From Roseobacter sp. MH60115 (GTDB taxonomy: Bacteria; Pseudomonadota; Alphaproteobacteria; Rhodobacterales; Rhodobacteraceae): a DNA stretch of 64,000 nucleotides. The translations under genes were made by a program, and so were the position numbers. Shown here in pieces: positions 45,966-56,477 of the stretch. How positions within the stretch are numbered: the first letter of the stretch is position 1; each line of letters opens with the position of its first letter. The stretch is taken from the NCBI RefSeq assembly GCF_015644665.1, contig NZ_JADOBQ010000003.1:186001-250000 (forward strand), in the 5' to 3' direction. The notes below the pieces were generated by a model, which made no database searches, was not told where the DNA came from, and worked only from the letters and a program-made list of their open reading frames with translations.

Positions 45966-46715
45966 TCAAAAAAATACATCCGCCGCGGCGATGGCACGGC
46001 GCCCTTTGGGCGTGCGCAACAGCAGGTTACCATCCGCGTCCACATCCTCAAAGGTGCCGGTGATCTCCTCGCGCCCAGTGCGCGCAATGATCGTTTCCCC
46101 AAGGCGCGCGGCATGCTCCATCCAGGCGGCGCGGATCGGCCCGAAGCCCAAGGTCGTGAACTGTTGCTCCAAAGGTGCATAAGCGCGGGCCAGGGCGTCC
46201 AGAAAGGCCTCTGGTCCCACGGTGATCCCCGTTTCACCGCGCAGCGACACCGGTTGCACAGCCCCCGCCTCTACCTCATCCGCCACTGGGGCCGCGACGA
46301 GGTTCACGCCAACGCCGATGGCCAGCGGCCCCATCGCAGCCCCCTGCCCGGTGCTTTCGAGCAGAATGCCCGCCACCTTGCCGCCGCGCAGCAGCACATC
46401 GTTTGGCCATTTCAGGGCAAAGGCATCCGCCCGTCCGCAGACCTCGACAAAGGCGCGGTGCAGCGCCAGCGACATGACAAAGGAACGCAGGGCGGCGAGA
46501 TGCGGGGGTTCTGCTGGCCGAAGCACCAAAGTCGCCGCGAAGTTGCCCGGGGGCATAGCCCAGGCGCGACCGCGCCGCCCTCGCGCCGTGGTCTGCCGGT
46601 GTGCCAATACCCAGAACGGTGCAGGCCTGTCCGAGGCCATTGCAAGCCCTTCGTCCAGGGTTGAGCCCACCTCCTCCAGAACCACCCGGCCATATCCGTC
46701 AGGCCACTGGCTCAC
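45966..46715 (-). CDS. birA: Biotin-[acetyl-CoA-carboxylase] ligase, monofunctional
   Basis: The 249-aa enzyme attaches biotin to the carboxyl carrier protein. The active-site loop ARGRRGRAW and KWPNDVLLRGGKVAGILLE are clear. It has no N-terminal DNA-binding domain, so it is not the repressor-type BirA of E. coli. It follows nuoN after a 60-bp gap that contains repeat copy E. Confidence 0.94.
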   Translation of the reverse strand: MSQWPDGYGRVVLEEVGSTLDEGLAMASDRPAPFWVLAHRQTTARGRRGRAWAMPPGNFAATLVLRPAEPPHLAALRSFVMSLALHRAFVEVCGRADAFALKWPNDVLLRGGKVAGILLESTGQGAAMGPLAIGVGVNLVAAPVADEVEAGAVQPVSLRGETGITVGPEAFLDALARAYAPLEQQFTTLGFGPIRAAWMEHAARLGETIIARTGREEITGTFEDVDADGNLLLRTPKGRRAIAAADVFF

Positions 46716-46716
46716 G

Positions 46717-46749
46717 GCTTCTTCTGGCCAGAAATATCCCTCCCGGAGG
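46717..46749 (+). repeat. Dispersed intergenic repeat, copy E
   Basis: CTTCTTCTGGCCAGAAATAT then CCCTCCCGGAGG, a second good copy with a perfect TTCTGGCCAGAA. It lies in the nuoN-birA gap but on the strand opposite to transcription, so orientation is not fixed relative to genes. Confidence 0.75.
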
Positions 46750-46775
46750 GTCGCTCTGCCACGCGTCGCACCGGA

Positions 46776-48218
46776 TCAGTTGACAAGCATGGCCGCTGCC
46801 GCCGCCGCTGCGGACTCGACCCCGAACATATTCGCGATGCCCAGAACCATGATCGCCGCGGAGGCCATCAGGAAGCCGGACAGCAAGGGCGAGCCGCCCG
46901 CGTCCACGCCCTCGTCGGCCTCATCACCGAAATACATGAAAAAGACGATCCGGAGGTAGTAATAGGCCCCGATCACCGACGCGATCACACCCGCGACGGC
47001 CAACCACGCCAGCCCCGCTTCATAGGCGGCCCGCAGCACGTAGAATTTGCCAAAGAACCCCAGCATCGGCGGCACGCCTGCGAGAGAGAACAGCAGCACA
47101 AGCATCGCCAGCGCCTTGCCCGGTTCGCGCTTGGCGTACATGTTCAGCGCCGCGATATCGGTGACCGGCTGGCCGTCCTTTTCCATCATCAGGATAAAGG
47201 CGAAGGTGCCGACGTTCATGGTCACGTAGATCGCCATGTAGATCAGCATCGCCTGCACGCCGAGCACGGTGCCCGCCGCCAACCCCATCAGCGCGTACCC
47301 CATATGCGCAATCGACGAAAACGCCATCAGCCGCTTGATATTGGTCTGCCCAATTGCCGCCACGGCGCCCAGGAACATGGACAAGACCGACAGGAGCGCC
47401 ACGATCTGGCTCCAGTCACTCACCGCATTACCGAAGGCGTCGTGCAACACGCGGGCAAAGAGCGCCATGGCTGCGACCTTGGGGGCCGTTGCAAAGAAGG
47501 CTGTGACGGGGGTGGGCGAGCCTTCGTAGACATCCGGCGTCCACATGTGGAACGGCACGGCAGAGACCTTGAAGGCCATGCCAGCCATCAGGAACACAAG
47601 ACCAAAGAGCAGGCCCAGCGAGACCTCCCCCGCCTGCGCGGTTTCGATGATGCCCGAAAAGAGAGTGGTGCCTGCGTAGCCATAGACCAGCGACGCGCCA
47701 TAGAGCAACAGACCCGAGGACAGCGCGCCCAGCACGAAATACTTGAGACCCGCTTCGGTGGATTTCACGCTGTCCCGGCGCAGCGAGGCCACCACGTAGA
47801 GCGCCAGCGATTGCAGCTCCAGCCCCATGTAAAGCGCCATCAGATCCGCCGCCGAGACCATGACCATCATGCCGACAGCGCTCAACGCCACCAGCAGCGG
47901 GTATTCGAACCGCAGCAGATCGCGGGATTTCATGTAGCCTTCCGACATGATCAGCACCGCCGCCGCTGCCAGCAGGATCGTCACCTTGGCAAACCGCGCA
48001 AAGCCGTCGATCATCAGCATGCCGTTGAAGGCGCTCTTGGCCCCTTCGCCGGTGACACCAATATAGGCGGCCAGAGCCACCATCACCCCGGCGGTCATCC
48101 AGACCAGCGTCGAGGCCAGCCCGTCCTTGGAGGTGTAGACCGCAACCAGCAGCATCACCATGGCATAGACCGCCAGCAGGATTTCCGGCAGCACGAGGGT
48201 CAGATCAGCGGAAGTCAT
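46776..48218 (-). CDS. nuoN: NADH-quinone oxidoreductase subunit N
   Basis: The 480-aa antiporter-like membrane subunit of complex I has about 14 transmembrane helices and the conserved Lys in the helix around [12 protein letters not shown]. It takes part in proton pumping. It starts 11 bp after the nuoM stop. A stretch of Ala at the C-terminus is odd but seen in high-GC relatives. Confidence 0.97.
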   Translation of the reverse strand: MTSADLTLVLPEILLAVYAMVMLLVAVYTSKDGLASTLVWMTAGVMVALAAYIGVTGEGAKSAFNGMLMIDGFARFAKVTILLAAAAVLIMSEGYMKSRDLLRFEYPLLVALSAVGMMVMVSAADLMALYMGLELQSLALYVVASLRRDSVKSTEAGLKYFVLGALSSGLLLYGASLVYGYAGTTLFSGIIETAQAGEVSLGLLFGLVFLMAGMAFKVSAVPFHMWTPDVYEGSPTPVTAFFATAPKVAAMALFARVLHDAFGNAVSDWSQIVALLSVLSMFLGAVAAIGQTNIKRLMAFSSIAHMGYALMGLAAGTVLGVQAMLIYMAIYVTMNVGTFAFILMMEKDGQPVTDIAALNMYAKREPGKALAMLVLLFSLAGVPPMLGFFGKFYVLRAAYEAGLAWLAVAGVIASVIGAYYYLRIVFFMYFGDEADEGVDAGGSPLLSGFLMASAAIMVLGIANMFGVESAAAAAAAMLVN

Positions 48219-48229
48219 GCGTTAATCCT

Positions 48230-49771
48230 TCAGTTCGACGCAAGCTGGGAGGCGGCTTCTGCCGCGGCCAGCGCCGTATCGTAGTTTGAAACCAGGGCTG
48301 CCACCGCAGGTCCGGTGATATCCAGCACAAGCGCCGGGTAGACCCCCAGCAGCAGAGTCATGGCCACCAGCGGCGCAAAGATCCAGCGCTCACGTGGTGT
48401 CATGTCAGAGATCGAGCGCAGGCTCTCCTTGATCAGATCACCCATGACCACCCGGCGGTAAAGCCAGAGCGCATAAGCCGCCGAGAAGATCACACCTGTC
48501 GTGGCCACAGCTGCCACCCAGGTATTCACCTGGAAGATCGCCATCAGCGTCAGGAATTCACCCACGAACCCGGAGGTGCCGGGCAGGCCCACATTCGCCA
48601 TGGTGAACAGCATGAAGATCAGCGCATAGGCCGGCATCCGGTTCACGAGACCACCGTAAGCGTCAATCTCGCGCGTGTGCATCCGGTCATAAATCACACC
48701 GACGCAAAGAAAGAGCGCACCGGAGATAAACCCGTGGCTGATCATCTGGAAGATCGCGCCATCCACGCCCTGCTGGTTGGCTGCGAAGATGCCCATGGTC
48801 ACAAAGCCCATATGCGCGACCGAGGAATAGGCAATCAGCTTCTTCATATCCTCCTGCACAAGTGCGACCAGCGAGGTGTAGACAATCGCAATGGCGCTCA
48901 TCCACAGCACCAGCGGCGTCAGCACCTCCGCCCCCACAGGGAACATCGGGATCGAAAACCGCAGGAACCCATAGCCGCCCATTTTCAACAGGATCGCGGC
49001 CAGCACCACCGAGCCCGCCGTTGGCGCCTGCACGTGCGCATCGGGCAGCCAGGTGTGCACCGGCCACATGGGCATCTTCACCGCAAAGCTCGCAAAGAAC
49101 GCGAGGAACAGCAGCGTCTGGAACCCACCGACGATGGTCACACCGGCAATGCTGAAGGTCTCGAAATCGAACTGGTGGATCAGCAGCTGTTCAATGTCCG
49201 TGGTGCCCGCTTCGGCGAACATGCCGACCATGGCCACCAGCATCAGGACCGAGCCCAGGAAGGTGTAGAGGAAGAACTTGAAGCTCGCATAGATGCGGTT
49301 GGCACCACCCCAGATCCCGATGATCAGGAACATCGGGATGAGCCCCGCCTCAAAGAAGAGGTAGAACAGCACCAGATCGAGCGCCATGAAGACGCCCAGC
49401 ATCAGCGTTTCCAGCATCAGGAAGGCGATCATGTATTCCTTGACGCGCACGGTCACGTTCCACGACGCCGCGATCACGAGCGGCATCATGAAGGTGGTCA
49501 GCATGACGAAGAGTACAGAGATCCCATCGACGCCCATCTTGTACTGCAGACCCAGCAGCCAGGGCGCCTCTTCCACGAACTGAAAGCCGGTGTCGTTGGG
49601 GTCAAACTCCGCCAGGATGAACAGAGACACAAGGAACGTCACCGTGGTCGCCGCCATCGCCAGCCACTTGGCATTACGGTTCGCGGCGTCATCGTCCCCG
49701 CGCAGGAAGACCAGCAGGATCAGCGCTGCGACGGCAGGGATGAAGGTCACAATCGACAGAAGGTTGTCCAT
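48230..49771 (-). CDS. nuoM: NADH-quinone oxidoreductase subunit M
   Basis: The 513-aa antiporter-like subunit has about 14 transmembrane helices and the family's [15 protein letters not shown] and AYSSVAHMG. The proton-pathway Lys and Glu are kept. ATG 49771 overlaps the nuoL stop by one base. Confidence 0.97.
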   Translation of the reverse strand: MDNLLSIVTFIPAVAALILLVFLRGDDDAANRNAKWLAMAATTVTFLVSLFILAEFDPNDTGFQFVEEAPWLLGLQYKMGVDGISVLFVMLTTFMMPLVIAASWNVTVRVKEYMIAFLMLETLMLGVFMALDLVLFYLFFEAGLIPMFLIIGIWGGANRIYASFKFFLYTFLGSVLMLVAMVGMFAEAGTTDIEQLLIHQFDFETFSIAGVTIVGGFQTLLFLAFFASFAVKMPMWPVHTWLPDAHVQAPTAGSVVLAAILLKMGGYGFLRFSIPMFPVGAEVLTPLVLWMSAIAIVYTSLVALVQEDMKKLIAYSSVAHMGFVTMGIFAANQQGVDGAIFQMISHGFISGALFLCVGVIYDRMHTREIDAYGGLVNRMPAYALIFMLFTMANVGLPGTSGFVGEFLTLMAIFQVNTWVAAVATTGVIFSAAYALWLYRRVVMGDLIKESLRSISDMTPRERWIFAPLVAMTLLLGVYPALVLDITGPAVAALVSNYDTALAAAEAASQLASN

Positions 49772-51891
49772 CAGTTTGCTCCCCCGCTCAGCGACATCCA
49801 TGTGACCAACACCGCGATGCCGATCACCATGGCAAAGGCATAGGTGAAGATGTAGCCGGACTGTGCGCGGCCCGCGAGGCGGGTGAAGAACGGGATGATG
49901 CCCATCGCCACGCCGTTGAGGCCGCCGTCAATCACGTCGCCGTCACCGCGCCGCCAGAAGAAGCTGCCGATCCATTTGGCGGGTCCGACGAAGATGACCT
50001 CGTAGAGCTCGTCAAAATACCACTTGTTCTTGAGGAACAGATACAGCGGGCGCTGGTTTTCGGCCAGACGACCGGGCAGCGAGGGGTTCTTGATGTAGAA
50101 CCAATAGGCGGTCAGGAAGCCCAGCAGCATCGCCGCGAAGGGCGAGGTTTTCACCCAATAGGGCACCTTATGCGCATCATCGAGCAGCGTGTTGTCGGGT
50201 GCGATATAGAGCGCGCCCTCGCCCGGCTGACCGGCAAAGGCATAGTGATGCGCGCCCTCTTTGCCTTTCGCGCCGCCGTGATCGTCGCCATGGTCATCAG
50301 CCTTTGCTTCCCCGTGATCGTCGCCATGCGCGCCTTCTTCCGCGTAGGGAATGCCGTAGAAGGTCGCGACCTTGTCGGTGTGGCCAAAGAACGATCCGTA
50401 CCAGACCATCCCGGCGAAGATCGCGCCGAGGCTCAGCACACCCAGCGGCACGATCATGGTCATCGGGCTCTCATGCGCATGGTCATGCGTGTGCTGGTCG
50501 CCACGCGGGGTGCCATAGAAGGTCAGGAACATCAGTCGCCAGCTGTAGAAGCTTGTGAAAAGCGCCGCGATGACCAGCGCCCAGAAGCCATACGTGGACC
50601 CCGCCGCATAGGCACTTTCGACAATCGCATCCTTGGACTGGAAGCCCGCAAAGCCAATGGGGATCTCGCCAAGGGTCAGTATCCATACCGGGATGCCCAC
50701 GCCGGTGATGGCCAGCGTACCGATCATCATCGCCCAGAAGGTATAGGGGATTTTCTTGCGCAGCCCGCCATAGTTCATCATGTCCTGTTCGTGGTGCATC
50801 GCGTGGATGACCGAGCCCGCGCCCAGGAACAGCATCGCCTTGAAGAAGGCATGGGTGAACAGGTGGAACATCGCCGCGGAATACATGCCCACGCCCGCCG
50901 CCACGAACATGTACCCCAGCTGCGAGCAGGTCGAATAGGCGATCACGCGTTTGATGTCAGTCTGCACCAGACCCACGGTCGCCGCAAAGAAGGCCGTGGT
51001 GGCGCCGAGCACGGTCACGAACATCATCGCTTCCGGTGCGAACTCCATGATCGGCGACATGCGGCAAACGAGGAAGACGCCCGCCGTCACCATGGTCGCC
51101 GCGTGGATCAGCGCGGACACGGGTGTCGGCCCTTCCATCGCGTCGGGCAGCCAGGTGTGCAGCAGCAGCTGCGCCGATTTGCCCATTGCGCCGATGAAGA
51201 GCAGGAAGGCGACGAGGTTCGCCGCGTTCCATTCGCCCCAGAGGAAGGTCAACTGCGTCTCAGCCAGGTCCGGAGCGGCGGCAAAGACATCATCGAAATT
51301 GATGCTGTCGGTCAGGAAGAACAGCGCAAAGATCCCCAGCGCAAAGCCGAAATCGCCGACGCGGTTGACCACAAACGCCTTGATTGCCGCCGCATTGGCC
51401 GACGGTTTGCGGTAGTAGAACCCGATCAGCAAGTAGGAGGCGACGCCCACGCCTTCCCAGCCAAAGAACATCTGCACTAGGTTGTCGGCGGTCACCAGCA
51501 TCAGCATCGCGAAGGTGAAAAACGACAGATAGGCGAAAAACCTCGGCTTATAGACTTCGCCCTCTTTCCACTGCGGATCGTGGTCCATGTAGCCGAAGGA
51601 ATAGAGATGCACGAGGCTGGAGACGGTGGTGATCACGATCAGCATGATCGCCGTCAGCCGGTCGAGCCGGATCGCCCAATCGGTGCTGAGCGTCCCGCTT
51701 TCGATAAAGCGCAGAATCTGGATTTGCTCGGTGGTTCCGTCGAAGGTCAGGAAGACCACCCAACTGAGAATGGCCGAGACAAAGAGGAGCGACGTGGAAA
51801 TCCACATCGCTGCCGTCTCGCCAAAGATGCGCCAGCCGAACCCGCACAAAAGCGCGCCAACCAGCGGGGCAAACAGGATAATGGTTTCCAT
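49771..51891 (-). CDS. nuoL: NADH-quinone oxidoreductase subunit L
   Basis: The 706-aa distal antiporter-like subunit has [26 protein letters not shown] and the long C-terminal lateral helix that braces complex I. A His- and Asp-rich insertion (about residues 510-550, [19 protein letters not shown]) lies in a loop; it could bind metal or be spacer. ATG 51891 is 7 bp after a small gene's stop. Confidence 0.97.
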   Translation of the reverse strand: METIILFAPLVGALLCGFGWRIFGETAAMWISTSLLFVSAILSWVVFLTFDGTTEQIQILRFIESGTLSTDWAIRLDRLTAIMLIVITTVSSLVHLYSFGYMDHDPQWKEGEVYKPRFFAYLSFFTFAMLMLVTADNLVQMFFGWEGVGVASYLLIGFYYRKPSANAAAIKAFVVNRVGDFGFALGIFALFFLTDSINFDDVFAAAPDLAETQLTFLWGEWNAANLVAFLLFIGAMGKSAQLLLHTWLPDAMEGPTPVSALIHAATMVTAGVFLVCRMSPIMEFAPEAMMFVTVLGATTAFFAATVGLVQTDIKRVIAYSTCSQLGYMFVAAGVGMYSAAMFHLFTHAFFKAMLFLGAGSVIHAMHHEQDMMNYGGLRKKIPYTFWAMMIGTLAITGVGIPVWILTLGEIPIGFAGFQSKDAIVESAYAAGSTYGFWALVIAALFTSFYSWRLMFLTFYGTPRGDQHTHDHAHESPMTMIVPLGVLSLGAIFAGMVWYGSFFGHTDKVATFYGIPYAEEGAHGDDHGEAKADDHGDDHGGAKGKEGAHHYAFAGQPGEGALYIAPDNTLLDDAHKVPYWVKTSPFAAMLLGFLTAYWFYIKNPSLPGRLAENQRPLYLFLKNKWYFDELYEVIFVGPAKWIGSFFWRRGDGDVIDGGLNGVAMGIIPFFTRLAGRAQSGYIFTYAFAMVIGIAVLVTWMSLSGGAN

Positions 51892-51898
51892 GGTCAGC

Positions 51899-52030
51899 TT
51901 ATCCTTTGGTCTTGGCCTTGGGGAGTACGGTTGAGGCCTCGGACACCAGGTCCATCCTCGCGAAGCAGTAGACGCCAACAACGCCGATGGCCACAGGCAG
52001 CACCCAGATGTAGTCCAGTGCGATCGTCAT
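51899..52030 (-). CDS. 43-aa single-pass membrane peptide between nuoK and nuoL
   Basis: This open frame starts four bases after the nuoK stop, with AAGGG (52040-52044 on the minus strand) just before ATG 52030. The peptide has one hydrophobic segment ([19 protein letters not shown], about residues 6-24) and a short soluble tail with Lys. It is too short for most gene callers. Its place inside the complex I operon and its fit to the gap suggest a real accessory or assembly peptide; the family is not known to me. Confidence 0.7.
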   Translation of the reverse strand: MTIALDYIWVLPVAIGVVGVYCFARMDLVSEASTVLPKAKTKG

Positions 52031-52034
52031 AGCA

Positions 52035-52340
52035 TCAGCCCTTCATCACGTTGACGTCTTCCACGGCGATGGTGCCGCGGTTGCGGAAGAAACAGACCAG
52101 AATGGCCAGACCAATCGCCGCCTCCGCCGCGGCCACCGTCAGCACGAAGAGCGTGAAGACCTGCCCCACCAGATCGTCCAGAAAGCTGGAGAAGGCCACC
52201 AGATTGATGTTCACCGCCAAGAGCATCAGCTCGATGCTCATCAACAGGATGATGATGTTCTTGCGGTTCAGAAACAGCCCGAAGATGCCGATGACAAAGA
52301 GCGTCGCCGCCACTGTCAGGTAATGTTCAAGTCCGATCAT
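52035..52340 (-). CDS. nuoK: NADH-quinone oxidoreductase subunit K
   Basis: The 101-aa subunit has three transmembrane helices and the conserved Glu residues of the proton path (in [10 protein letters not shown] and [11 protein letters not shown]). GAGGATGAG precedes ATG 52340. It is followed by the 43-aa peptide gene. Confidence 0.97.
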   Translation of the reverse strand: MIGLEHYLTVAATLFVIGIFGLFLNRKNIIILLMSIELMLLAVNINLVAFSSFLDDLVGQVFTLFVLTVAAAEAAIGLAILVCFFRNRGTIAVEDVNVMKG

Positions 52341-52368
52341 ATCTCATCCTCAGGCATACTCATCTTCA

Positions 52369-52809
52369 TCACTTCTCGTGCCGCTCCGGGCCAGCACCAT
52401 AAAACGCGTCACAGCCACAGCTGGCGCGGTCCAGCCTATACGTCGTTGAACGGGCGCCCATGGCATCCAGACGCGCGCCCAGTTGCGCAAGAGACACCGC
52501 GTCCGGGGCGTCTGCCGCCTGCCGGATCGCCTTCACAACGAGGTCCTGATCCACGTTGATTGTCGCCACGGCGCCCTTTTCGGCGATGTGGGTAAAGGCT
52601 TCCATCTGGGTCAATGACCCGCAATGCGTCACCACGACAGAGTGCATCTGGTCCCCGTCAAAGGAAACGAAGCGTTCGTGCATCACCGCCCCGCTGCCCA
52701 AATCCACAGGCTCGGAGGTGAAGTCGTGATGAGACCCCGCCGTGCAGGTCTCTGCCGCCCCACCTGACGACATCATCGCAACTGCCGCTGATGCAACTGC
52801 CGTTTTCAC
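52369..52809 (-). CDS. Exported 146-aa protein in the nuo operon
   Basis: The protein starts with GTG 52809, which overlaps a TGA as GTGA. It has a signal peptide (about residues 1-19, ending GGAAE), then a soluble part with four Cys (CTAG, THCG, SCGC). No family is recognised. Cysteines would form disulfides in the periplasm. It is absent from standard complex I lists and lies between nuoJ and nuoK. Confidence 0.75.
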   Translation of the reverse strand: MKTAVASAAVAMMSSGGAAETCTAGSHHDFTSEPVDLGSGAVMHERFVSFDGDQMHSVVVTHCGSLTQMEAFTHIAEKGAVATINVDQDLVVKAIRQAADAPDAVSLAQLGARLDAMGARSTTYRLDRASCGCDAFYGAGPERHEK

Positions 52810-52844
52810 AGAGCCTGCCCCAGTTTGATGTCGTTCAGTTCCAT
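52806..52844 (-). repeat. Diverged copy of the nuoJ 3' end (12-codon mini-frame)
   Basis: On the minus strand this encodes MELNDIKLGQAL then stop, close to the nuoJ C-terminus [12 protein letters not shown]; 32 of 39 bases match. It has its own AAGGAC site before the ATG and its stop overlaps the GTG of the exported protein. It looks like a short duplication that was kept, perhaps as a coupling leader. Confidence 0.6.
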
Positions 52845-52857
52845 TACATCGTCCTTG

Positions 52858-52873
52858 CCGGTCTCAGGACCGG
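52858..52873. promoter_or_regulatory. 6-bp stem hairpin at the end of the 26-aa peptide gene
   Basis: CCGGTC and GACCGG pair over TCAG. It covers the last codons and stop of the small gene and precedes the mini-frame's ribosome site, so it could tune translation between nuoJ and the downstream genes. Confidence 0.45.
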
Positions 52874-52944
52874 TTGAAATATCCAAACGCCGCGAGCACC
52901 GCGACCGCAACGGCGACCAGAATTGCGATCTGATCGCCCTCCAT
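52864..52944 (-). CDS. 26-aa membrane peptide overlapping the nuoJ stop
   Basis: The ATG overlaps the nuoJ stop as TAATG, and GCAGGG lies at a suitable distance inside nuoJ. The peptide [20 protein letters not shown] is one hydrophobic helix with a short GYFNRS tail. Its end lies in a perfect hairpin (CCGGTC-TCAG-GACCGG, 52858-52873). It may be a small subunit, assembly factor, or a coupling element. Confidence 0.55.
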   Translation of the reverse strand: MEGDQIAILVAVAVAVLAAFGYFNRS

Positions 52945-53546
52945 TACAAACCCTGCCCCGGCTTGACGTCTTTCAGTTCCATCGCCAGAGCCGGGTCACG
53001 CATCATCTGGGCCACAACATCCTGCCGCTTCACATCCGAGCGGTGGCGCAGTGTCAGCACAATCGCCCCGATCATCGCCACCAGCAGGATCAAACCGGCC
53101 AGCTGGAACAAAAGGAAATACTGATCATAGAGGATCATCCCCAGCGCCTCGGTGTTGTGCCGATCCACGGGGGTGACATTCGCGCGCAGACCTTCGGCGG
53201 CGGCATTGGCTTCCCACGACCCGAAAGCCATGACAAATTGCATCAGGATCACCACGGCAATCAGCAGAGCCAGCGGCATGTATTTCGCCATCTCCGCCTT
53301 GAGTTCGGCAAAATCCACGTCGAGCATCATGACGACAAAGAGGAACAGCACCGCGACCGCGCCCACGTAGACGATGATCAGCAGCATCGCCACGAATTCG
53401 GCGCCCAGCAGCACGAAGAGCCCGGCAGAGCTGAGAAACGCGAGGATCAGCCAGAGCACCGAATGCACCGGGTTGCGGCTGATGACCGTGAAGAGCCCGC
53501 CCGCGATCACGCTGATCGCAAAGAGATAAAAGGCAAAAACCGTCAT
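52944..53546 (-). CDS. nuoJ: NADH-quinone oxidoreductase subunit J
   Basis: The 200-aa subunit has five transmembrane helices and the conserved middle [14 protein letters not shown]. It forms part of the membrane arm near the quinone site. It overlaps the preceding CMD-family gene by 4 bases and the 26-aa peptide by 1. Its C-terminus is duplicated downstream. Confidence 0.97.
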   Translation of the reverse strand: MTVFAFYLFAISVIAGGLFTVISRNPVHSVLWLILAFLSSAGLFVLLGAEFVAMLLIIVYVGAVAVLFLFVVMMLDVDFAELKAEMAKYMPLALLIAVVILMQFVMAFGSWEANAAAEGLRANVTPVDRHNTEALGMILYDQYFLLFQLAGLILLVAMIGAIVLTLRHRSDVKRQDVVAQMMRDPALAMELKDVKPGQGL

Positions 53547-53962
53547 TCCTCGTCCTTTCCTTCGTCGAGCACCTGTTGCGCCAGTTCCAGCGCCCGCGTC
53601 ATGGCTGGCAGGCCCGCGAACATCGACATCTGGCCGATGGTCTCGACAATGTGCTGTTCGGTGGCCCCGGCTTCCAGCGCATGGCGCACCGCCTGCCGGA
53701 ACGCCACATCATTCTGTGCGCCCTGCATGGTCAGCCCCGCCAGCGTCAGCAGCATCCGTGTGCGCGCATCCAGCGAGCCTTCGTTCAGCGCATTGCCGAA
53801 CATCATTTCCATCATGTCCTTGGGCATGGTGCCCATCATCTTCTCGAACCCTTTGGGCGAAAATGCCTCCATCGCGGGAAAGCTTTTCGCCATCTCCTGC
53901 GCTTGGCTGAACATCGCGGCAAAAGGGTTCGCGCCTTCGAAAGGATTTTTTGGATCGCTCAT
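53543..53962 (-). CDS. Carboxymuconolactone decarboxylase-like protein 1
   Basis: A 139-aa CMD/AhpD-fold protein ([38 protein letters not shown]). The AhpD redox CxxC is absent, so it is not a peroxidase of that type. It overlaps its neighbours by 4 bases on both sides. Role in the nuo operon is unknown; a chaperone or quinone-related role would be a guess. Confidence 0.85.
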   Translation of the reverse strand: MSDPKNPFEGANPFAAMFSQAQEMAKSFPAMEAFSPKGFEKMMGTMPKDMMEMMFGNALNEGSLDARTRMLLTLAGLTMQGAQNDVAFRQAVRHALEAGATEQHIVETIGQMSMFAGLPAMTRALELAQQVLDEGKDEE

Positions 53963-54357
53963 GCAGCCTCCTCCTGCTCGAAAACTTCGAGCGCCGCGTT
54001 AAGCGCGTTTATCATCGCCGGGAAACCGCCATAGAGGGTCATCTGAAAGATGATCTCGCAGACCTCTTCCCGGCTGGCCCCGACGGCACGTGCACTTTTG
54101 ATATTGACCTGCAATTGCGGCTTGGTCTGACCTCCGAGAGCAGCAAGCGCCGCAATCGTGGCCAGCAGCCTTGTCTTTTCGTCCACCACGCCCCGGGCAT
54201 AGAACTGGCCGTAGGCCACGTCGACCACGGTGCGCGCCATGCCCGGCACCAGGGCGTCATAGCGGGCGCGCAGGGCGTCCTCCATGCCTGGATTAACCTG
54301 CTCGGAGAGCGCCTTGCCCTTCGCATAGGCTTCCATATGTGGCTCGTCGAGGCTCAT
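53959..54357 (-). CDS. Carboxymuconolactone decarboxylase-like protein 2
   Basis: A 132-aa paralogue with the same fold ([35 protein letters not shown]), coupled to both nuoI and the first CMD gene by ATGA overlaps. It has one Cys but no CxxC. Two CMD genes side by side suggest a heteromer. Confidence 0.85.
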   Translation of the reverse strand: MSLDEPHMEAYAKGKALSEQVNPGMEDALRARYDALVPGMARTVVDVAYGQFYARGVVDEKTRLLATIAALAALGGQTKPQLQVNIKSARAVGASREEVCEIIFQMTLYGGFPAMINALNAALEVFEQEEAA

Positions 54358-54848
54358 CTGTAGGGCGCGTCCAGTTCCAGGTTGCGGGCGATCTCGGCTT
54401 CCCAGCGCTCGCCATTGGCCAGCAGCTTTTCCTTGTCGTAGTAAAGCTCTTCACGCGTTTCGGTGGAGAACTCGAAATTCGGACCTTCCACAATGGCATC
54501 CACCGGGCAGGCCTCCTGACAGAAGCCACAGTAGATGCATTTGGTCATGTCGATGTCATAGCGCGTGGTGCGGCGCGAGCCATCTTCGCGCGGTTCCGCA
54601 TCAATGGTGATCGCCTGTGCGGGGCAAATCGCCTCGCAGAGTTTGCAGGCAATGCAGCGTTCCTCGCCGTTGGGGTAGCGGCGCAGCGCGTGCTCGCCCC
54701 GGAAGCGCGGGGACAAAGGTCCCTTTTCATGCGGATAGTTGATCGTCGCCTTTGGGGCAAAGAAGTATTTCAGCCCCAGTTTCATGCCGGTCCAGACATC
54801 CTGCAGCAGGAAATACTTGGCGGCGCGGGTGTAGTCGATCTGTGTCAT
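54354..54848 (-). CDS. nuoI: NADH-quinone oxidoreductase subunit I
   Basis: The 164-aa subunit carries two [4Fe-4S] clusters (N6a, N6b) through [12 protein letters not shown] and [13 protein letters not shown]. It transfers electrons towards the quinone site. ATG 54848 is taken as the start, since [13 protein letters not shown] is the common N-terminus. Confidence 0.97.
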   Translation of the reverse strand: MTQIDYTRAAKYFLLQDVWTGMKLGLKYFFAPKATINYPHEKGPLSPRFRGEHALRRYPNGEERCIACKLCEAICPAQAITIDAEPREDGSRRTTRYDIDMTKCIYCGFCQEACPVDAIVEGPNFEFSTETREELYYDKEKLLANGERWEAEIARNLELDAPYR

Positions 54849-54849
54849 G

Positions 54850-55053
54850 TCATTCCTTTCCGGCAGCGATCCCGCCGCCCAAGGCCGCCCAGTCATTGAG
54901 CGCAGTCACGATTCCAGCTTCCTCCACTTGGGAAGCTTCATTTGTCTCGGCGTTCAAGGTCTGCACCTTGAACTTGGAGGTGAGAAAACAGGCGAGGTCG
55001 TGCAGCTCACTGTCCGATGCCTGCGCCAAAGCGTCCGCCAGTTTACCGTTCAT
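54850..55053 (-). CDS. 66-aa protein between nuoH and nuoI
   Basis: A small acidic, soluble protein ([28 protein letters not shown]-type start). The ATG overlaps the nuoH stop by 4 bases, so it is surely translated. No family is known to me. It may be an assembly factor. Confidence 0.72.
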   Translation of the reverse strand: MNGKLADALAQASDSELHDLACFLTSKFKVQTLNAETNEASQVEEAGIVTALNDWAALGGGIAAGKE

Positions 55054-56087
55054 CCGCCCATCCCCCAGCGCGCATAGGCCCCCCAGAACCACTCGAATTT
55101 GGCGGCAAAGGCCACGAAGACGACCCAGACGAGGCTGAAGGGCAGGAACACCTTCCAGCCCAGCCGCATCAGCTGGTCATAGCGGTAGCGCGGCGTGATC
55201 GCCTTGACCATGGCGAAGAGGAAGAAGAAGAACGCCATCTTCGCCACCATCCACAACGGGCTGTCCGGCAGGAACGGGATGGGCGAGAGCCAGCCGCCGA
55301 AGAACAGCAGCGAGGTCAGCGCGCACATCAGGAAGATCGCAATGTATTCGCCCGCCATGAACAGCAGGAAGGGCGTCGAGGAATACTCCACCTGGTAACC
55401 CGCCACCAGTTCGCTCTCCGCTTCGGGCAGATCGAAGGGCGGGCGGTTGGTCTCGGCCAGACAGCTGATGAAAAACAGGAACACCATCGGGAAATGCGGC
55501 AGCCAGTACCAGCTGAAGAACCCGTAGGGCCCGTCTTGGGCGGCCACGATGCCACCGAAATTCATCGACCCGGTCGAGATAATCACGCCGATGATGATCA
55601 GCCCCAGCGAGACCTCGTAGGAGATCATCTGCGCGGCGGACCGCAGGGAGCCAAGGAACGGATACTTGGAGTTCGACGCCCAGCCGCCCATGATCACGCC
55701 GTAGACTTCCAGCGAGGAGACGGCGAAGACGAAGAGGATCGCGACATTGATGTCGCTGAGCACCCAGGTCTCGTTGAAGGGGATCACCGCCCAGGCGATG
55801 AGCGCCAGCACGAAAGACGTCATCGGCGCCAGCATGAAAACGGTCTTGTCCGCGCCCGCAGGCACCACGACCTCTTTCACCACGTATTTCAGGGCGTCCG
55901 CCACCGTCTGCAAAAGCCCGAAGGTGCCCACCACGTTGGGCCCGCGCCGCATCTGCACGGCGGCCCAGATCTTGCGGTCGCCATAGACCAGAAACAGCAG
56001 CGAAATCATGACAAAAGCCACAACCGCGAGCACCTGGGCCAGGATCAGGACAGCAATGCCGCCGGGGGTGGTAAAGAAATCAGCCAT
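55050..56087 (-). CDS. nuoH: NADH-quinone oxidoreductase subunit H
   Basis: The 345-aa subunit has eight transmembrane helices and the conserved loop with [18 protein letters not shown]. It forms the quinone-binding chamber with NuoD and NuoB. It starts 6 bp after a lipoprotein gene. Confidence 0.97.
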   Translation of the reverse strand: MADFFTTPGGIAVLILAQVLAVVAFVMISLLFLVYGDRKIWAAVQMRRGPNVVGTFGLLQTVADALKYVVKEVVVPAGADKTVFMLAPMTSFVLALIAWAVIPFNETWVLSDINVAILFVFAVSSLEVYGVIMGGWASNSKYPFLGSLRSAAQMISYEVSLGLIIIGVIISTGSMNFGGIVAAQDGPYGFFSWYWLPHFPMVFLFFISCLAETNRPPFDLPEAESELVAGYQVEYSSTPFLLFMAGEYIAIFLMCALTSLLFFGGWLSPIPFLPDSPLWMVAKMAFFFFLFAMVKAITPRYRYDQLMRLGWKVFLPFSLVWVVFVAFAAKFEWFWGAYARWGMGG

Positions 56088-56093
56088 AGGTCC

Positions 56094-56477
56094 TCACACC
56101 GTGGGAATGCGTTTTTGCCTGCAGTGAGCGGCGACCGCCGCGGCGTCGATCACCCGAATGCCCCGCGGCCGCTCCGACGAGGTGATGTAAACTACATCTG
56201 CAGCCCACACACCACCCTCTGTATCGAAATTCGACCGCAAGTATCGCGCATATGGCACAGCATCGCGCTGCATGAAAGATGCCAGTGCGCAATCTGCGTA
56301 TTCAAAGACATTGGCGGCTGTCTGTGCCTTGGTCATGCGGGCCTCGACCTGCACCAGATCCCCGGCCAGCTGTCGGATGTCCGCGCCCAGATAGTCGGGC
56401 ACGAAGTCCGTCGCCAGCGGGGCCTGTTCGCTGCAGGCTCCCAGGATCATCGCAGTGCTCAGCATCGCGCACCTCAT
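56094..56477 (-). CDS. Lipoprotein, 127 aa, in the nuo operon
   Basis: The N-terminus [15 protein letters not shown] has a lipobox with lipid-bearing Cys15 (LGAC). The mature part is soluble with two further Cys. No family is recognised. The ATG overlaps the nuoG stop by 4 bases, and homologues in roseobacters appear at the same place, from memory. Confidence 0.75.
   Translation of the reverse strand: MRCAMLSTAMILGACSEQAPLATDFVPDYLGADIRQLAGDLVQVEARMTKAQTAANVFEYADCALASFMQRDAVPYARYLRSNFDTEGGVWAADVVYITSSERPRGIRVIDAAAVAAHCRQKRIPTV

Noticed and set aside
50170-51480. 436-codon plus-strand frame opposite nuoL
   Set aside because: It is the reverse complement of a membrane protein gene, giving a charged, His-rich product without any family.
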